From contig CM032228.1 of NCBI GenBank assembly GCA_019009955.1, forward strand, positions 74,571,501 to 74,635,500: DNA of 64,000 nucleotides, written 5' to 3'. Shown one piece after another: positions 10,716 through 22,834 of this stretch. Made by a program: the position numbers and the translations under genes. The notes beneath the pieces were generated by a model. The model was not told the DNA's origin. It searched no databases and saw nothing but the letters and a program-made list of their open reading frames with translations. Each line of letters begins with the position of its first letter. Position 1 is the stretch's first letter. Source of the DNA: Riptortus pedestris. Lineage: Eukaryota > Arthropoda > Insecta > Hemiptera > Alydidae.

Positions 10716-10940
10716 GAGGTCTCAGGTTAGCCATGAGAGTTAAAGCGTTGACCTTAATCTCACATGGTAAACCTAGAATGGAGACTTCGACTCCCGTCTG
10801 GGCAAAGGAATTTATTTAGCAACTGAATTCATTAAATAAATCCTTAGTCACACCCTGGCAAGAAAAGGGTAGTAACGTGTAGATAACCCGTCCCAATTAG
10901 CCTTAGTTTCAAAAAGTGGACGTTAATAAATAATTTAAAT
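10716..10940 (+). mobile_element. tRNA-derived SINE, copy 1
   Basis: Starts CTCAGGTTAGCC with an A-box-like GTTAGCCATGAGAGTTAAAG and a B-box-like GACTTCGACTCCC about 50 bases later, as in a polymerase III promoter derived from a tRNA. A non-tRNA body follows (CACCCTGGC ... GATAACCCGTCCC ... AAAAAGTGGACGTTAATA). Homologous copies: 6318-6540, 20745-20932 and 50762-50810. The tRNA source is not clear. Confidence 0.75.
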
Positions 10941-11499
10941 ATATTGGTTAAATTACAAAATAATCATGCTTTTGGTTCTTCTTATAAATAAAGTTAATAA
11001 TAATTAACTAATATACAAATAAGAATAAAATAAAGAGTAAACGCTCTCAGAAAATTTTCAAACAGCGTTATTGCATTAGTAAAATAAAACTCTGTCATCA
11101 AGAGGTGAGCGCTCTAACTTGTTTGCCAGTCACATTTGAAATTTGTTTTCAATCTGTCAATAGACTACAGTCGTGTTTAATGGAGTGTTTGTTAAGTCAG
11201 TTCCTTAATTTCCGAAATTCTAATAATTCCAAAGGCACCCCTAAAATATTTAGTGATCTGCCTGACATCCCGTCGGACGAAGTACATTGATTCTTCTAGA
11301 TACCGTCGACTAGCAAATTGGAAGTAAAGTAACCTTCCCAGTTACTTTACTTTACAGTTACAGCTTACACACATTAAATAGCTTCAGTCTACTGGAGGCA
11401 ACTCATTCGAGGTGCGCCTTGGTTAACATGGTTGCGTATAAGGGATCCTTGAGCCTAGACGGGTGTGGCTAAAGCCCTATAAGGTTTATAATGCCAAAC

Positions 11500-11540
<41 letters not shown>

Positions 11541-12514
11541 TTATATATTACCAAGAATTTTTAGTTTTTAAATAAGCTATTTCTTATTAATTAATGAATT
11601 CATGTTTCTTCTGGGAACCTATTAACTGTAATATTGTTTTTAATATGAATCATGCTATCGCTACTTCCTAATTATTTTATATTATTTGTCAATATCATAT
11701 TAAATTAATCCCTAAATCAAAATCAAAAAGGAGGAGAAGTGAAATCTTGTGAACCAAATTCAACTTTTGAAGATAGATTAGATTAGATATTAAGAATAGT
11801 GTCAACATATGGGTTTCTGTTTCTAATAAAGGCACACATTTTACGTGGAGTCTCTTTGTATTCAATGTTCCTGCAGTCAGTAAGTAAGTGCTTATTGGTT
11901 AATATTTCATGGCATGTCTGCAAAGAGAGCATTCTTTTCAAGTCATGAGTTATGATTACATTAAATGTGAGTGTCCTATCACAAGGCTCGTGAGTAAATA
12001 TTCGTCTCGTCTATTGCTGGGTAGCCACACTTATATAGAATGCTTTATTTGTCACCGATGATTTTCTGTTTTTCTATACCAACATTTCTGCAATTCGTTT
12101 AATGCTTGAAGTATTTGTAAATGTAAGTCTGTTAGGGCCAGTAAGTTAAAGTCAGAAGATTTTATATTTGATGAAGGGTTGGCAAGTTCGTTTATATCAC
12201 TTGCTTGTCTAATGTTTTCGAGGCATGGGGGTAAGTACTGTAAATGTTTTTGAAGGAATGAAAACAACTTAATGAATCAGAGTATATACTAATGTCATGT
12301 GTTGTAGTCTGTAAGTGTGACAATGCCAAGAGTAAGGCATGCAATTAAGCTGAGTATATACTGGCATTTTTAGGTGGGCTTATTGCATATGTATCATCTC
12401 CTTGCTGCACCAGATACTGAATGTAACTTACTATTTTGTAAAGGACAGGTAGAAAGTAACCTCCGTCACTGAAGAGTTACTTCATTGAGGAAATATATAT
12501 AAATATATAAATAC
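10941..12514. other. AT-rich DNA between SINE and DR3, no gene called
   Basis: Short frames at 11105-11290 and, on the minus strand, 12052-12267 are open but unrecognised. One TA microsatellite. Confidence 0.4.
11501..11532. repeat. (TA)n microsatellite
   Basis: About 16 TA units; not clearly inside a DR1 copy. Confidence 0.95.
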
Positions 12515-12710
12515 AACGGACGGTCTGAGTTGCATAGCCCAAAACCCTTCAAAGTGCAGAGGGTAAAAATAGTAGCGTATACTGTCAAGCTGTTGGAACT
12601 AGAATAAATCGTTTTGCCCTGACTCCAAGTTGACATAGGTCTGTTCAGATTTCTATTACTATGTCAGGAGTATCTGTCCCACAATCGACAGAAGGAACGT
12701 TGTGTTCATA
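12515..12710 (+). repeat. Dispersed repeat DR3, copy 1
   Basis: Shares AAAGTGCAGAGG, CTGTCAAgCTGTTGGA, CTAGAATAAA and CTGTCCCACAATCGACA with 18110-18330, same orientation. Unclassified. Confidence 0.55.
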
Positions 12711-12881
12711 TGAATGGCCCGCTTTGGGTGAACCTGTGGCAATAATATATACTTATGAACATATAGATTTCATATTGAATATATACTATGCTCCGCTGCC
12801 ATTGGTAATTGTGGGGATTAAGAATAATATTAACCAGATTTTTGCGGGAAACAATTTTAGCTGGGGAATAAAATCTCCATA

Positions 12882-12993
12882 AAGGGAAATCAGCTACTGA
12901 GATTGTACTAATTACTCGATTTTAGAAAAAAATTCTTCAATTATCAATCAACAGTGTGTAATGACGAAAATGAGGTCCGTTGAAAACAAATTT

Positions 12994-13031
<38 letters not shown>

Positions 13032-13400
13032 TATATGTGTGTGTGTTTATTAATGCTCGAACTGTTATAACGCGACCCACTTTATTAAATGCTTAAACTC
13101 TAAATATTGTTTTGATTGAAATTTTAGTGTGTGAAATAAATGCAAATACGGGTGATCTGTACGTTCTCGATATTTAACAGTTTCATTGAAAACCGGAAGA
13201 GAAATTGGAAGAAATTGGAGAGGTTTAGAGAAGGGGGGGGGTTCCGAAAATTCAAAATATCACCGTTATTGTGAGTTGGATCGAAAAATTGTTATGGAAA
13301 TATTCTTGTAAAACTATTGTTGCTCTTCTTTTGATATTGTGTACATTTATTTGAAGATCAAGTATTCAGCGACCCTTCCCAGAAGATGACGAAAATAAGG
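12882..13400 (+). repeat. DR1 copies, partial
   Basis: AAAGGGAAATCAGCTACTGA, GTGTAATGACGAAAATGAGG, (TA)n, then TCTCGATATTTAACAG and AAAATTCAAAATATCACCG. Another block A follows at 13366 (GACCCTTCCCAGAAGATGAC). Confidence 0.7.
12995..13048. repeat. (TA)n/(TG)n microsatellite in DR1
   Basis: TA repeats with TG interruptions in the usual DR1 position. Confidence 0.9.
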
Positions 13401-13571
13401 TTCAAAGCTATTTATATACTATAATATAAATTTTAGGTCTAGCCATCATGGGTGAAAGAACTAAAAATCCGATATAAATTATCTTCGCATTTAGAGCTTA
13501 TTTAATTACTCTTTCCAAAGGAAATTCCAGTGTCTAAAATATATAATTTACATTTTAAAAAAACAGAAAAG

Positions 13572-13573
<2 letters not shown>

Positions 13574-13611
<38 letters not shown>
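13574..13611. repeat. (TA)n microsatellite
   Basis: About 18 TA units. Confidence 0.95.
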
Positions 13612-13613
<2 letters not shown>

Positions 13614-13707
13614 AAGATATTTTTACTTATTTATTTTGTTACTAAAATATAAATTTGTTACATAAGTTTCTCCACTATCTTGATTATTAACCAAGAGAGT
13701 TAAAGTA

Positions 13708-14065
13708 TTAAAGAGTCCACCACGCTGAGATTTCGTATCTAAGACGATTTCCCAGGTGCTGTTATTTAGTAATTTCATCTCACCATATATTCTCTATATC
13801 TATGTAAAAAAACCGATTAGTAGAAAAGGGGATAGGTATGAAGACTGAAATCAAGAAGGGGCGAAAAACTAATGCTTAGTATTTCAGAAAAAAACTCCAT
13901 AGAACGAAAACTGTAAACTATCAAGAGTTTGTAACAACATTGATTATTATATTTTACGATTCGACTCATAAAAACGGAGATATTTTGAATTTTCGGATTC
14001 CGCTTCTGTAAACCCGCCCTATTCCAAAACCGATTTCAGTCAACAACCGTAACAAAAATCAATAT
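13708..14065 (-). repeat. DR1 second half, reverse
   Basis: GTCCACCACGCTGAGA, TCTCACCATATATTCTCTAT and AAAACCGATTTCAGTCAACA, which are DR1 3' end motifs read on the minus strand. Faces the plus-strand piece at 14085-14395. Confidence 0.7.
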
Positions 14066-14084
14066 TAATGAAGTAAGACATGGG

Positions 14085-14395
14085 CACTGATCCTACCCAG
14101 AAGATGAAGAAACATGAGGTCCGTTCAAAACTCGAGATGCATATACATTTGATATTTCGAAATATATTCTTTACTATGAGTCGGATCGAAAAGTTTCATG
14201 GAACCAATCCTGTTAAGCTATTGTCCGAATTATTTTTCGACACATTTATTCGTAGCTCATAATTTAAGAGTTATTCGTGCATTCAGACAGAAAAGTAGAG
14301 AATATATGGCGAAAAGAGATTATTAGTATGTCATACTAGCACGTGGGAGATCTCCATCGGTTATGCAACCCATACGTGACGGACGGACTCTTTTT
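14085..14395 (+). repeat. DR1 fragment, forward
   Basis: CTGATCCTACCCAGAAGATG, AATAGAGAATATATGG-like motif and CACGTGGGAGATCTCCATCG followed by GTGACGGACGGAC. Confidence 0.7.
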
Positions 14396-14909
14396 TTTAT
14401 CTTTTTAATATTGTCAGAATCAATATTATGACATTTGTGTATGCATTTTACTGTTTTCTTCCCTTTTCAAGGGTATTATATGATTAATGCAATGCAAAAA
14501 GAATCAGGGTTGTATATCTAGCAGTTTAAAAACCGACTTCAGCGGCGTTTTTTATTTTCGTCAAACAACAAGAAAATCATTTTTTTTGTGTGGTTATTTA
14601 TCTTTAAAAAACAATAAAACATAAAGAATTATCAGAACTATTTTCAATAAATATTATATAGAGCCATTAAGAAGAAATACCAGGATACCAAAAGGTTCTT
14701 TGCAAACCGACAAAGATGTTAATAGAAGTAGAATAAAGTATAATTGTATGAGGAGGAACTAAAGGTATCTCTAATAAATAGCCCCTGTTGTCATTGTGAG
14801 AAAGTTCTTCTCTCCATTATGTAGTGAAGCTCCCTGACAACTAAATACTTTAGAACTTTTGCGACTTCATAAAATGTTTAAAGGGTTAATAAATAATTTC
14901 CATTATATA

Positions 14910-15150
14910 AAGTCCGTAATGCTGGGGTTGGGTAAACTAAGCAGATTTTCCACGTGCTGGTATGTCATACAAGTGACCTCATCTTATCAAATATTCTCTA
15001 TAATTATGTAAAACCCGATGAGTAAGTAGTATAAAAGTACTCATAAATCGTTTAATATTTCATACAAGAAAAACTCCATAGAACGGAAATTGTAGGCTAT
15101 GAAGACTTTATCAAGAAAGATTAAAACATCTTGCGATTCGACTAATAACA
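14910..15150 (-). repeat. DR1 3' part, reverse
   Basis: AGTCCGTAATGCTGGGG, AACTAAGCAGATTTTCCACG and TCAAATATTCTCTATAATTA. Confidence 0.65.
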
Positions 15151-15539
15151 CTTGAGTAGGCGCGCCTCTCGTCAATACAAGAGTGGGCTCATCCCTCTGA
15201 TGACTTACCACCTTTCCTTAAGTATTAAAGTAAGAAGGTTAGTTTTAATTAAGCCAATAATAATATTTGTATAAAAGTTAAAATTGATACATTATATGGA
15301 GAATATACATGATTTATGATTATATAATATGAAAAAAAAATATTTCACACATTATCTTGGCTTACATATTGTAAAATTGATATATACCATGTTGTACATA
15401 CACATTATATAGTCTGGTTTATTTATAAAATAAAGTAAAATAGTTAGGTAGTTATATAAAATGAAATAATAGATAAATAAAATAGTCAGGTAGGTGTATA
15501 AAATGAAATAAACATTAAAATTTTTCAGTATTAGTCTGT

Positions 15540-15930
15540 TGCTTGCTGACCCTGGCAGTCATCCGAACAAACAAATCTACAATGACTTAGACAAATGAAA
15601 TCTTGCACTTGTATTTTGTGTAACTTTTTAGTATTTGTCTGATGACAAGGAAAACATCTCTTCCTTCAGGCTGCAGAACTCGAACTTCTGTTCGGTGTTC
15701 TGTTGGTTTGTTGATGGTGCAATTTCATTCAATCTTTTCAAAATAGTGGGGGCAATAATAAAATACTCTGCCTCTTCTGTAACTGTTCTTCCAATAACTC
15801 TCTTCCTAGTCTTCGGGGAAACAGGCGTCTTAGAGGAACATCATGGCCACCATTACATAAAATTTGCATTAATTACAAAGGTACTACCCTACTACTCGGG
15901 ATCTCAAAGATACCTCAAGGTCAAGCTGCA
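15540..15930 (-). pseudogene. Possible piggyBac-like C-terminal fragment
   Basis: On the minus strand, with one frame change, the translation gives a Lys/Arg-rich linker (Pro-Val-Ser-Pro-Lys-Thr-Arg-Lys-Arg) followed by Arg-Cys-Phe-Pro-Cys, then Cys-Leu-Ser-His-Cys-Arg-Phe-Val-Cys-Ser-Asp-Asp-Cys and a stop. The Cys spacing resembles the piggyBac C-terminal zinc domain. I found no matching inverted ends around it. Confidence 0.4.
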
Positions 15931-16069
15931 CTGGAGAATCAGAAAAGTGTTGAAACAGTACTGGTTGAAGGCTCTAGACACGAGGAGAAGGTAGCTAGGG
16001 TGGGGGGCACACAGGTTCCATCCTCTACTCACCAGTTCAAAAAGTCTCTCCAAGTCATCTTTCAGATGA

Positions 16070-16270
16070 CGTGCGACTACTGCAGTGATAACGGATATAT
16101 TTTGAATTTTTTGGTTCCCCTTCTGCAAGCTCGCCCTTTTCCAGAAAATATTTCAGTCAATAACAAATACTATTTATTATCTATCTATTATTTGTGTTGA
16201 CTAAAACGGTTAAATATCAAGTACGGTATGAATCAAATAAACATTTTCGACATGAAAACTTGAAATCTTA
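16070..16270 (-). repeat. DR1 second half, reverse
   Basis: TAACGGATATATTTTGAAT, CCAGAAAATATTTCAGTCAA and ACTAAAACGGTTAAATATC. Confidence 0.55.
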
Positions 16271-16344
16271 ATAATCTCACAATGAATTTGTAAGTTTTTC
16301 ATTTAGTAAATATCTTTTAAAAACATTATATTGTATTTAAGTTT

Positions 16345-16575
16345 AGAATTGGACACGCGTTTTGAGTGTCCATGAATGCCTTCTCAAGGGGTTATTTCAA
16401 TAAAAATTTTGACAAAAAAGATTGTTTATTACATTGTTTTATGCCCTTATTATTTAATTAATTAACATATTTTTTATTTTCTAGTCACAGCCAACAAAAT
16501 TTCAGTTTGAATTTTTATAAAAATAACTCCTTGAGAAAGTATGCACACTGGAAACGCGTTGGGGATAAAATAAAT
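16345..16575. repeat. Inverted repeat with GAAACGCG arms
   Basis: The left arm (16345-16398: GGACACGCGTTTTGAGTGTC, CCTTCTCAAGGGGTTATTT) is matched inverted by 16525-16572 (AAATAACTCCTTGAGAAAG, ACTGGAAACGCGTTGG). The AT-rich interior is about 130 bases. CTTGAGAAAG ... GAAACGCGT signatures are common near the ends of dispersed animal repeats, so this is probably a small MITE-like element. Confidence 0.6.
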
Positions 16576-16608
16576 TGTAGTGGCTCACAAAACTTTAATA
16601 AATAGTGA

Positions 16609-16612
<4 letters not shown>

Positions 16613-16658
<46 letters not shown>

Positions 16659-16815
16659 CACTGATGTATTAATCTACTTAATGTATTTACATATATTATT
16701 TTGAACGAACATCATTTTCGTTATCTCCTGGGTAGGATCGGTGGACAATTGACGAACTTTTAGAAATTAGTGTCATGACTACAATCTGAATAGCTGATTT
16801 CCTTTAATGGAAATT
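16613..16815 (-). repeat. DR1 5' end with TA tract, reverse
   Basis: (TA)n at 16613-16651, TTTTCGTTATCTCCTGGGTA, GGATCGGTGGACAATTGACG and GCTGATTTCCTTTAATGG. Confidence 0.7.
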
Positions 16816-16974
16816 AGATAAAACTGACATTACAGTACTTTCTCTTTCTCAATATTCTTTTCATAAAAAGTTATAACTTATTTTATCATTTTGATATATA
16901 GCTAAATTGGTTTCGAATATGGACACTCCGGAAATTCGTAAAAATACTAACAAAGATTGTATCCCTTTACATAT

Positions 16975-17503
16975 TCTAAACTTAAATACCACATTATGTT
17001 TTTAACAGATTTATCCTAGATTAGATACATGCAGATTCATTGTGTGACGATTAAGATTTTACGTTCTAGTCTCGAAAAAGTTTATCTGATTCATACCATA
17101 TTCGATAATTAGCAGCTTCAGACACCACTAAAGATCATATTTGTTATTTACTGAAATCAGTTCTGGAATAGGGCGGGTTCAGGCTACGGGGAATACGAAA
17201 ATTCAAAATATCTCCGTTATTATGAGTCGAATCGTAAAATGTTATAAAACCAATTTTGCTAAACTCTGGAAGCTCTACAATATCTGTTCTATAGATTTTT
17301 TCTTATGTCAAATATTAAGTGAGTTATTCCTACTTTCTTATTTTCAGTCTTTATTATACCCACTTTTCCACTCATCACTTTTTACTTAATTATATATAAT
17401 ATAAATTTAAATATAATATTTGGTGAGATGAGATCTCTAGTGTGTCATACCAGCACGTGGGATAATCTGCATAGTTTACGCAGCATCTGCGTGACACATT
17501 TTT
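16975..17503 (+). repeat. DR1 second half, forward
   Basis: TTCATACCATATTCGATAAT, CAAAATATCTCCGTTATTAT, TACCAGCACGTGGGATAATC and TTACGCAGCATCTGCGTGAC. Confidence 0.7.
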
Positions 17504-18109
17504 CAATAATTAAATTATACAATCCTATTTTTATCATTATGCTTTCTTATCCATTTAAAAATTTTATGAAGTCAGAATAGTTCTAAAGAGTTTAGCTGCT
17601 TGGGTGTTAGGGGGGGGGGGTTCATCCCACGTTTTAGCAATTACGATTGTAATCATGTATCTATATACCCTATCAGTTGGTACCGGGTTGTGTGTTGTAT
17701 AGGCTAAGCTGGTCTAGAGAAAGGATGTCTCTCTAGGCCATGGCCGACTCCGGCTTTAGGTAATCGAATTTTAATTCTAATGAGGCGATGAAGTAAAGAA
17801 CGCGAAACATGTAGCGTGTTAAGCAAAGCAAAGGAAGGTGAAATAGTTTTTCTATAAATTCTGACCCTTTTTCTACGAGTGATGTCAAATTACTGTCGTT
17901 AGGGCATTGGTGAATCACAAACCATATGCATTCATTAGTGTAAATTTTATTAGTGTGTTGAACTCCGGATTTGTCTTGACTGATGAAGTAATTGTCGAGT
18001 ATAATGTGACAAAGGCATAATTGCTGACGATGCTGGAGTGTAGATACATGGAGTATCGTTGTCAGGCAATATTAGACTTGGTTGTTGCTGCTTGTATGTT
18101 GTTAACGGC

Positions 18110-18330
18110 TGGTCTGTATTGCACAGCACCTGACCCTTCATGACCCAAAGCCCACTTTGCAATTTGCCCATTAAAGTGCAGAGGCGAGAAAAATTAGTGT
18201 ACGCTGTCAAACTGTTGGAGCTAGAATAAACCAATTCGGCCCGGCTCAGAGTTGACCCTAGGCCAGTTCGGAGTTCTATCACCTGGAGCCTCTGTCCCAC
18301 AATCGACATTGTGTACGCCACCGTAGGATA
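18110..18330 (+). repeat. Dispersed repeat DR3, copy 2
   Basis: Second copy of the 12515-12710 repeat, with TAAAGTGCAGAGG, GCTGTCAAACTGTTGGAG and TCTGTCCCACAATCGACA. The 123-codon minus-strand frame across it is not a recognised protein. Confidence 0.55.
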
Positions 18331-18397
18331 GAAACGGATCCAGAGGTACCTAGCTGTCAGGCCTCAACCCCTCTCACCCCATATATATACATATACT

Positions 18398-19280
18398 TGT
18401 CTATCACAGAGGTAGCAATTTTTGTATGATCATTACCAAACTCGAAACATAAGCGTTTCATGTATGTCTAAAGATCAATATGGTTAACGTCTGAACTTGG
18501 ATTATTGGTAGGGGGGGGGGTTAAGTTGTAGTAACTTGACAATTCAAAAAGCCTCCATTAGTTTGATAGAACAATTTCATAAAACCAGTCATACTGCAAA
18601 ATTTAATTTTCCATAGATCTTGTTCTATATACTTTTTCTTTGTCTTGATTATTATCCTAGAATTCTCGTTTTTCATTTTCAGCCTTTTGTAAACCTTTAC
18701 TTTAGTTATCGAACTGAAACAATAAGATAATATGGTATGCAATATCTTATTCTAAGCTTGAATACCAAAAATTGTTTTAAACAGATATTTTCTAGTTGTG
18801 TTCAATGAAAATGCATTATTCGATGACGCCATCCATATAGATTTAATTTCTTTACTCCACCATACCATACTCGATATTTAATCGTTTCATTCAAAACTAA
18901 ATGTCTATTCGTGAATAATTGGACCAGGAATAAGGGGTTTTAGGGGAAGTGGAATTCATAGATTGAAGAAATCACTGTTAATGTGAGTTGAAAAATGTTT
19001 TAGAGCCAATCTTGTTAAATCATTGATGGTCTACAATTAAAGTTCTATATATTTTTCTCCAAACTCAAATATCAATTGAGCTATTCTGACTTTCTTGTTC
19101 CCAGTCTGCCGTAAACCCTCTCTCCCACTCATTCGATTTTTATAAACAGGTTTCCCTTGGGGGAAATGAACTATTGACGTTGTACCCATGACAGAATTTT
19201 CGAAAAATTACTTGAAATGTCCAACGATCCTACCCAGGAGATGACGAAAATGAGGTCCGTTCACCATTTTATACATGTTA
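18398..19280 (+). repeat. DR1 long copy followed by a DR1 5' end
   Basis: AGGTAGCAATTTTTGTATGA, spacer and second half to CTCTCTCCCACTCATTCGA at about 19135. A new 5' end starts near 19147 (GGTTTCCCTTGGGGGAAATG) and runs to GGTCCGTTCACC. Confidence 0.65.
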
Positions 19281-19284
19281 CTAT

Positions 19285-19480
19285 ACACAGGGTGTCCCAA
19301 GTTCCCGTGCCACCCCCCTTAAAAAGACTGAGACTTGGTGTGCTATAATTGGGACCCCTGAAGAATCCTTTCAACCTCCAAACGTTCTTCAGTACTTCTC
19401 CAGCGACAAAAACTTTGAAATTTCTCAAGGAATGCCCTACTTTTTATGGTGGATTCTTGTCATTGAACTTTTGATAAATG
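19285..19480. repeat. Possible transposon fragment beginning CAGGGTGTCCCAAG
   Basis: A less AT-rich segment starting with ACACAGGGTGTCCCAAGTTC, a form often seen at repeat ends in arthropod genomes. It sits between DR1 pieces. No second copy or inverted partner found in the window. Confidence 0.3.
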
Positions 19481-19489
19481 CAAATAAGT

Positions 19490-19642
19490 GACGCTTGTGG
19501 GAAATCTGCTTAGTTAACGCAGCCCCTGCGTAACGGAAATTTTTGAATTAGAGAATATATAGTGAGTTTAGATCCGTAGTGTGCCATACCAGTTCGTGGG
19601 AAATCTGATCAGATTGCCACGCCTGTTCGTGACGGACTTTTC
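19490..19642 (+). repeat. Two DR1 3' ends in tandem
   Basis: GTGGGAAATCTGCTTAGTTA plus GCAGCCCCTGCGTAACGG, then GTGGGAAATCTGATCAGATT plus GTTCGTGACGGAC. Confidence 0.65.
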
Positions 19643-19644
19643 TG

Positions 19645-20740
19645 AAATCACCGTTTAACCAATATTGACCACTCCAACATGTATCGTTCATATTGTCTTA
19701 TGTTTCATTCTTTCTTTTTTCCTCCCAAACAACGAATTTCCTGCAGGCGTGAGATACGTTCTGTATTTGTTGCCAATCGTCCGAATCGAAATCATATAGA
19801 AAGAGAGTTGGTGAAGTGTATTGAATGGATTCCTTACAGTCGATGAATCTGAATACACTTGAAGCTCGCCGGATAGGTGAATACTCAGCCCGCGTTTTTC
19901 CAAACACAATGTCACGAGAGGGAGTCTTTATCCTTTCGCCAGCCAACGCTCGAATGCTTTTTCCCCTTTTCAATTTTCGTACCGTTTGAATGTCGAAGGA
20001 TTTTTGAAGTCGAAGGAAATTAAAGTCAGTAGGGTATGAGCTGAAAGGATTTTAAGCTTTCAGAAAGATTTATTTTTACGGCGAGATGATCCGGCGTTGT
20101 ATGGCGTTTATCTTTGGGGCTTTCCAGTGGTTTCATTTCTTTCTCTGCTTTTATTCGCCAACAACAAGGATGTGCGATTTATACACTTAATTTTTACTAC
20201 TTGATTGAGTTTCAATCAATGAGCAATGAATGCTACTGCGCAATGTATTAGTCTATATAATTCATCCTTCACGTAATTGTTATTAAGTAAACGATAAATT
20301 ACATATTCCCATAATACCCTACATTTAAATGTCATTAACATATACTCACAAATTTGAAAGTACCACATTTTAAAATTGATAATGCTTTCTGAAATACATT
20401 TTTTAACTAAAGCTAAGATTTCTGACTATATGCATATTCATGTATGTTATGCATACGTGTGTGTGAAAGTGTATTTTTTATTTTTGAATTTAATGTTAGA
20501 TTTTCTTATTATTTATTATTGCTCATTCTTTGATTATTCGTGTTCTTTTTTCTTCTTTCTTTTTGTTGTGTTTTGCATTCTTAGTTTGCCCTGTTGCAAT
20601 AGTAGTGTTTAATTATGTCTTGTTACAGTTTTTCCATATTTTTATTTGTTTCTGTTTATGGTCATAAGTCATAACCACTTCTTAGCGAACGCTCCAAAAT
20701 AAATAATTATTGTTATTCTTTATTAATGTTTATTTCTGCT
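19645..20740. other. Unique stretch without recognised repeats
   Basis: 19690-20170 is less AT-rich and has overlapping minus-strand frames (75 and 91 codons) with no known domain. The remainder is AT-rich. Confidence 0.4.
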
Positions 20741-20744
20741 GCTA

Positions 20745-20932
20745 TTGGGGACGGGTTATCTACAGGTTATCACCCTTTTTGTTTAGCCAGGGTGGAACAC
20801 AGGATTTTATTTAATGAGTTCGTCACTAAATAAATCTCTATTGCCCAGGCGGTAATGGAACTTACATCTCTAGGTTTATCACCTGAGATTAAGGCCAACA
20901 CTTTAATTCACATGACTAAACTGAGCCCAAAA
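20745..20932 (-). mobile_element. tRNA-derived SINE, copy 3
   Basis: Reverse-strand copy with GGGCTCAG at its head (right side), the GCCCAGGCGG B-box flank, CTAGGTTTATCACCTGAGAT and the GGGTTATCTACAGGTTATCA body. More diverged than copies 1 and 2. Confidence 0.7.
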
Positions 20933-21649
20933 CATATTTTTTTTTTTTTTTACAAATGTTTTCGTCGGATGTTCAGAAAATAATTAAACATACGGTTTTT
21001 ACAAATTTTCTTGTGAGTTACTTTTAGAGAGACCAAACATAGTTTGATCACTTTTTTGAGTAATAGTCGTTGGTGTTGTTCTCGATGGCCTACTTGAGCT
21101 AAATTTAACCAGAAAAAATGAAGTTCCTATGAAAATAAATAATGGCATGTTCTACGTAAAAATAGGCAGATTTCCAAATTTTTGTAATTATGATTTCTGA
21201 ATTACTTTGAACTCAAACGAAACAAGAATAGTAATAAGTGAAGGATATGAATGTACTGGTCATAAATTTTGTTTGGTATTTAGATAACCCAACGACTAAG
21301 TTTCGACGACCTCCCCAGGACGAAAGGGACTATCTCAACAAATGTAATAGGGAACGAGCACTCCAGAACTGAAGAGGTGGCAGTTGAGCCACGAAACATG
21401 TATGGCAAATGCTAATTAAGTTAACGGAGAAAGAAAAGTATTTTTATTGGCGACACTTGCTACTAAACTCTGAAGAATATTTAAGAAACCCAAATATTCA
21501 TAGAACTTAGTTATAACTAAAGAACAAGTAAGTCAATGACTCAAATCAGATAAGGAGTAAGGATTTCGAAAAAAAGGGAAATATTAAATAATCTTAATAT
21601 TTCTCTTGTTATTACCCGGGATTGAAAAATGTTTTATTATGTATCTTGA

Positions 21650-22612
21650 GGCACGGCGCTAATTTCCCCCCCCCCAAAAAATGTCTTCAAATTTCTATCA
21701 ATCCCACCTCAGAAATGATCGGATTTTAGCTGATTTCCCTTGAGTGTGTGAGTGTGTGTGTTTTAACACTCTAGTGGATGCAATGTTTGTTTGATCGTTA
21801 CCAAACTCGATGTATAAGTGATGAATTTTAAACTAAAGGTCAAGTTCATTAATGGGTGGAATCGGGCCCGAGGGAGAGTGAGGGGGGAGCTAAGAGAGAG
21901 AATTTTGAAAATTAAAAATATTTCTGTAAATTTAACTGATCCAAAACATAATCACTCTTATTGAAAATTAAATTTTCTATAAATAATTTTATATGGATTT
22001 ATTCTCTATCTTCAATATTAACCCAGATATTTGGATTTTTTAGTTTTCAGCCTTCAGTCCTACTTGAGGTTGTACTTATGACGGAATTTTCGAAATATTT
22101 CTTCAAATGTCCATCGATCCTACCTAGTAGATGACGAAAATGAGGTCCGTTCAAAACTGTATATATATATATATATATATATGTTACTGCTCTAGTGGTC
22201 ACAATTTTTGTTTGATCGTTACCAAACTCGATATTTAGTCGTTTTATGTAAAAAGGATGATCATGTTCGTTAACGGCTGAAATCGGACCAGGAGGTTTAA
22301 AGGGGAGAATTTTGAAAATTCGAAATATTCCCGTTACTATACGTCGGATCGAAAAATATTATAGAATCAATATTATTGCAATTTAAATTTACTATAAATA
22401 TTGTTCTATACATATATTCTCTATCTTGAAAATTAACTGAGATATTTGCATTTGTATTCTGCATGTGCTCGGCAGCAGTGGCTATGATTAAGTCTTTCCG
22501 CCGTGAGTCTGGCGGTAATATTTACATGGTGGTGTGATAATATCACAAGTGTGTTATTCCAGAACGCGGGAAAAAGTGCTTAGTTTACGCAGCCCCTGCG
22601 TTACGGACTTTT
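21650..22612 (+). repeat. Two DR1 copies in tandem
   Basis: The first piece has ATTTCTATCAATCCCACC and CTCTAGTGGATGCAA. The second starts near 22068 (TTGAGGTTGTACTTATGACG), has (TA)n at 22160-22183 and ends with GCAGCCCCTGCGTTACGGAC at 22607. Confidence 0.75.
22160..22183. repeat. (TA)n microsatellite in DR1
   Basis: Twelve TA units after GGTCCGTTCAAAACTG. Confidence 0.95.
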
Positions 22613-22672
22613 TATGAAACAAATACTGTTCACATAAATGTATATTCTGTAAATTCAAGCTATTATTTTTTT

Positions 22673-22800
22673 ATCAGATTTCCCCTAAGGGAAATCAACT
22701 ATTGAGGTCGTACTCATGACGCGATTTTCGAAAATATTCTTCAAATGTCCATCGATCCTACCCAGGAGATGACGAAAATGAGGTCCGTTCAAAATTATAT

Positions 22801-22834
<34 letters not shown>

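Noticed and set aside
17950..18321. 123-codon minus-strand frame
   Set aside because: It covers the DR3 repeat and shows no protein family features; the second DR3 copy does not keep the frame.
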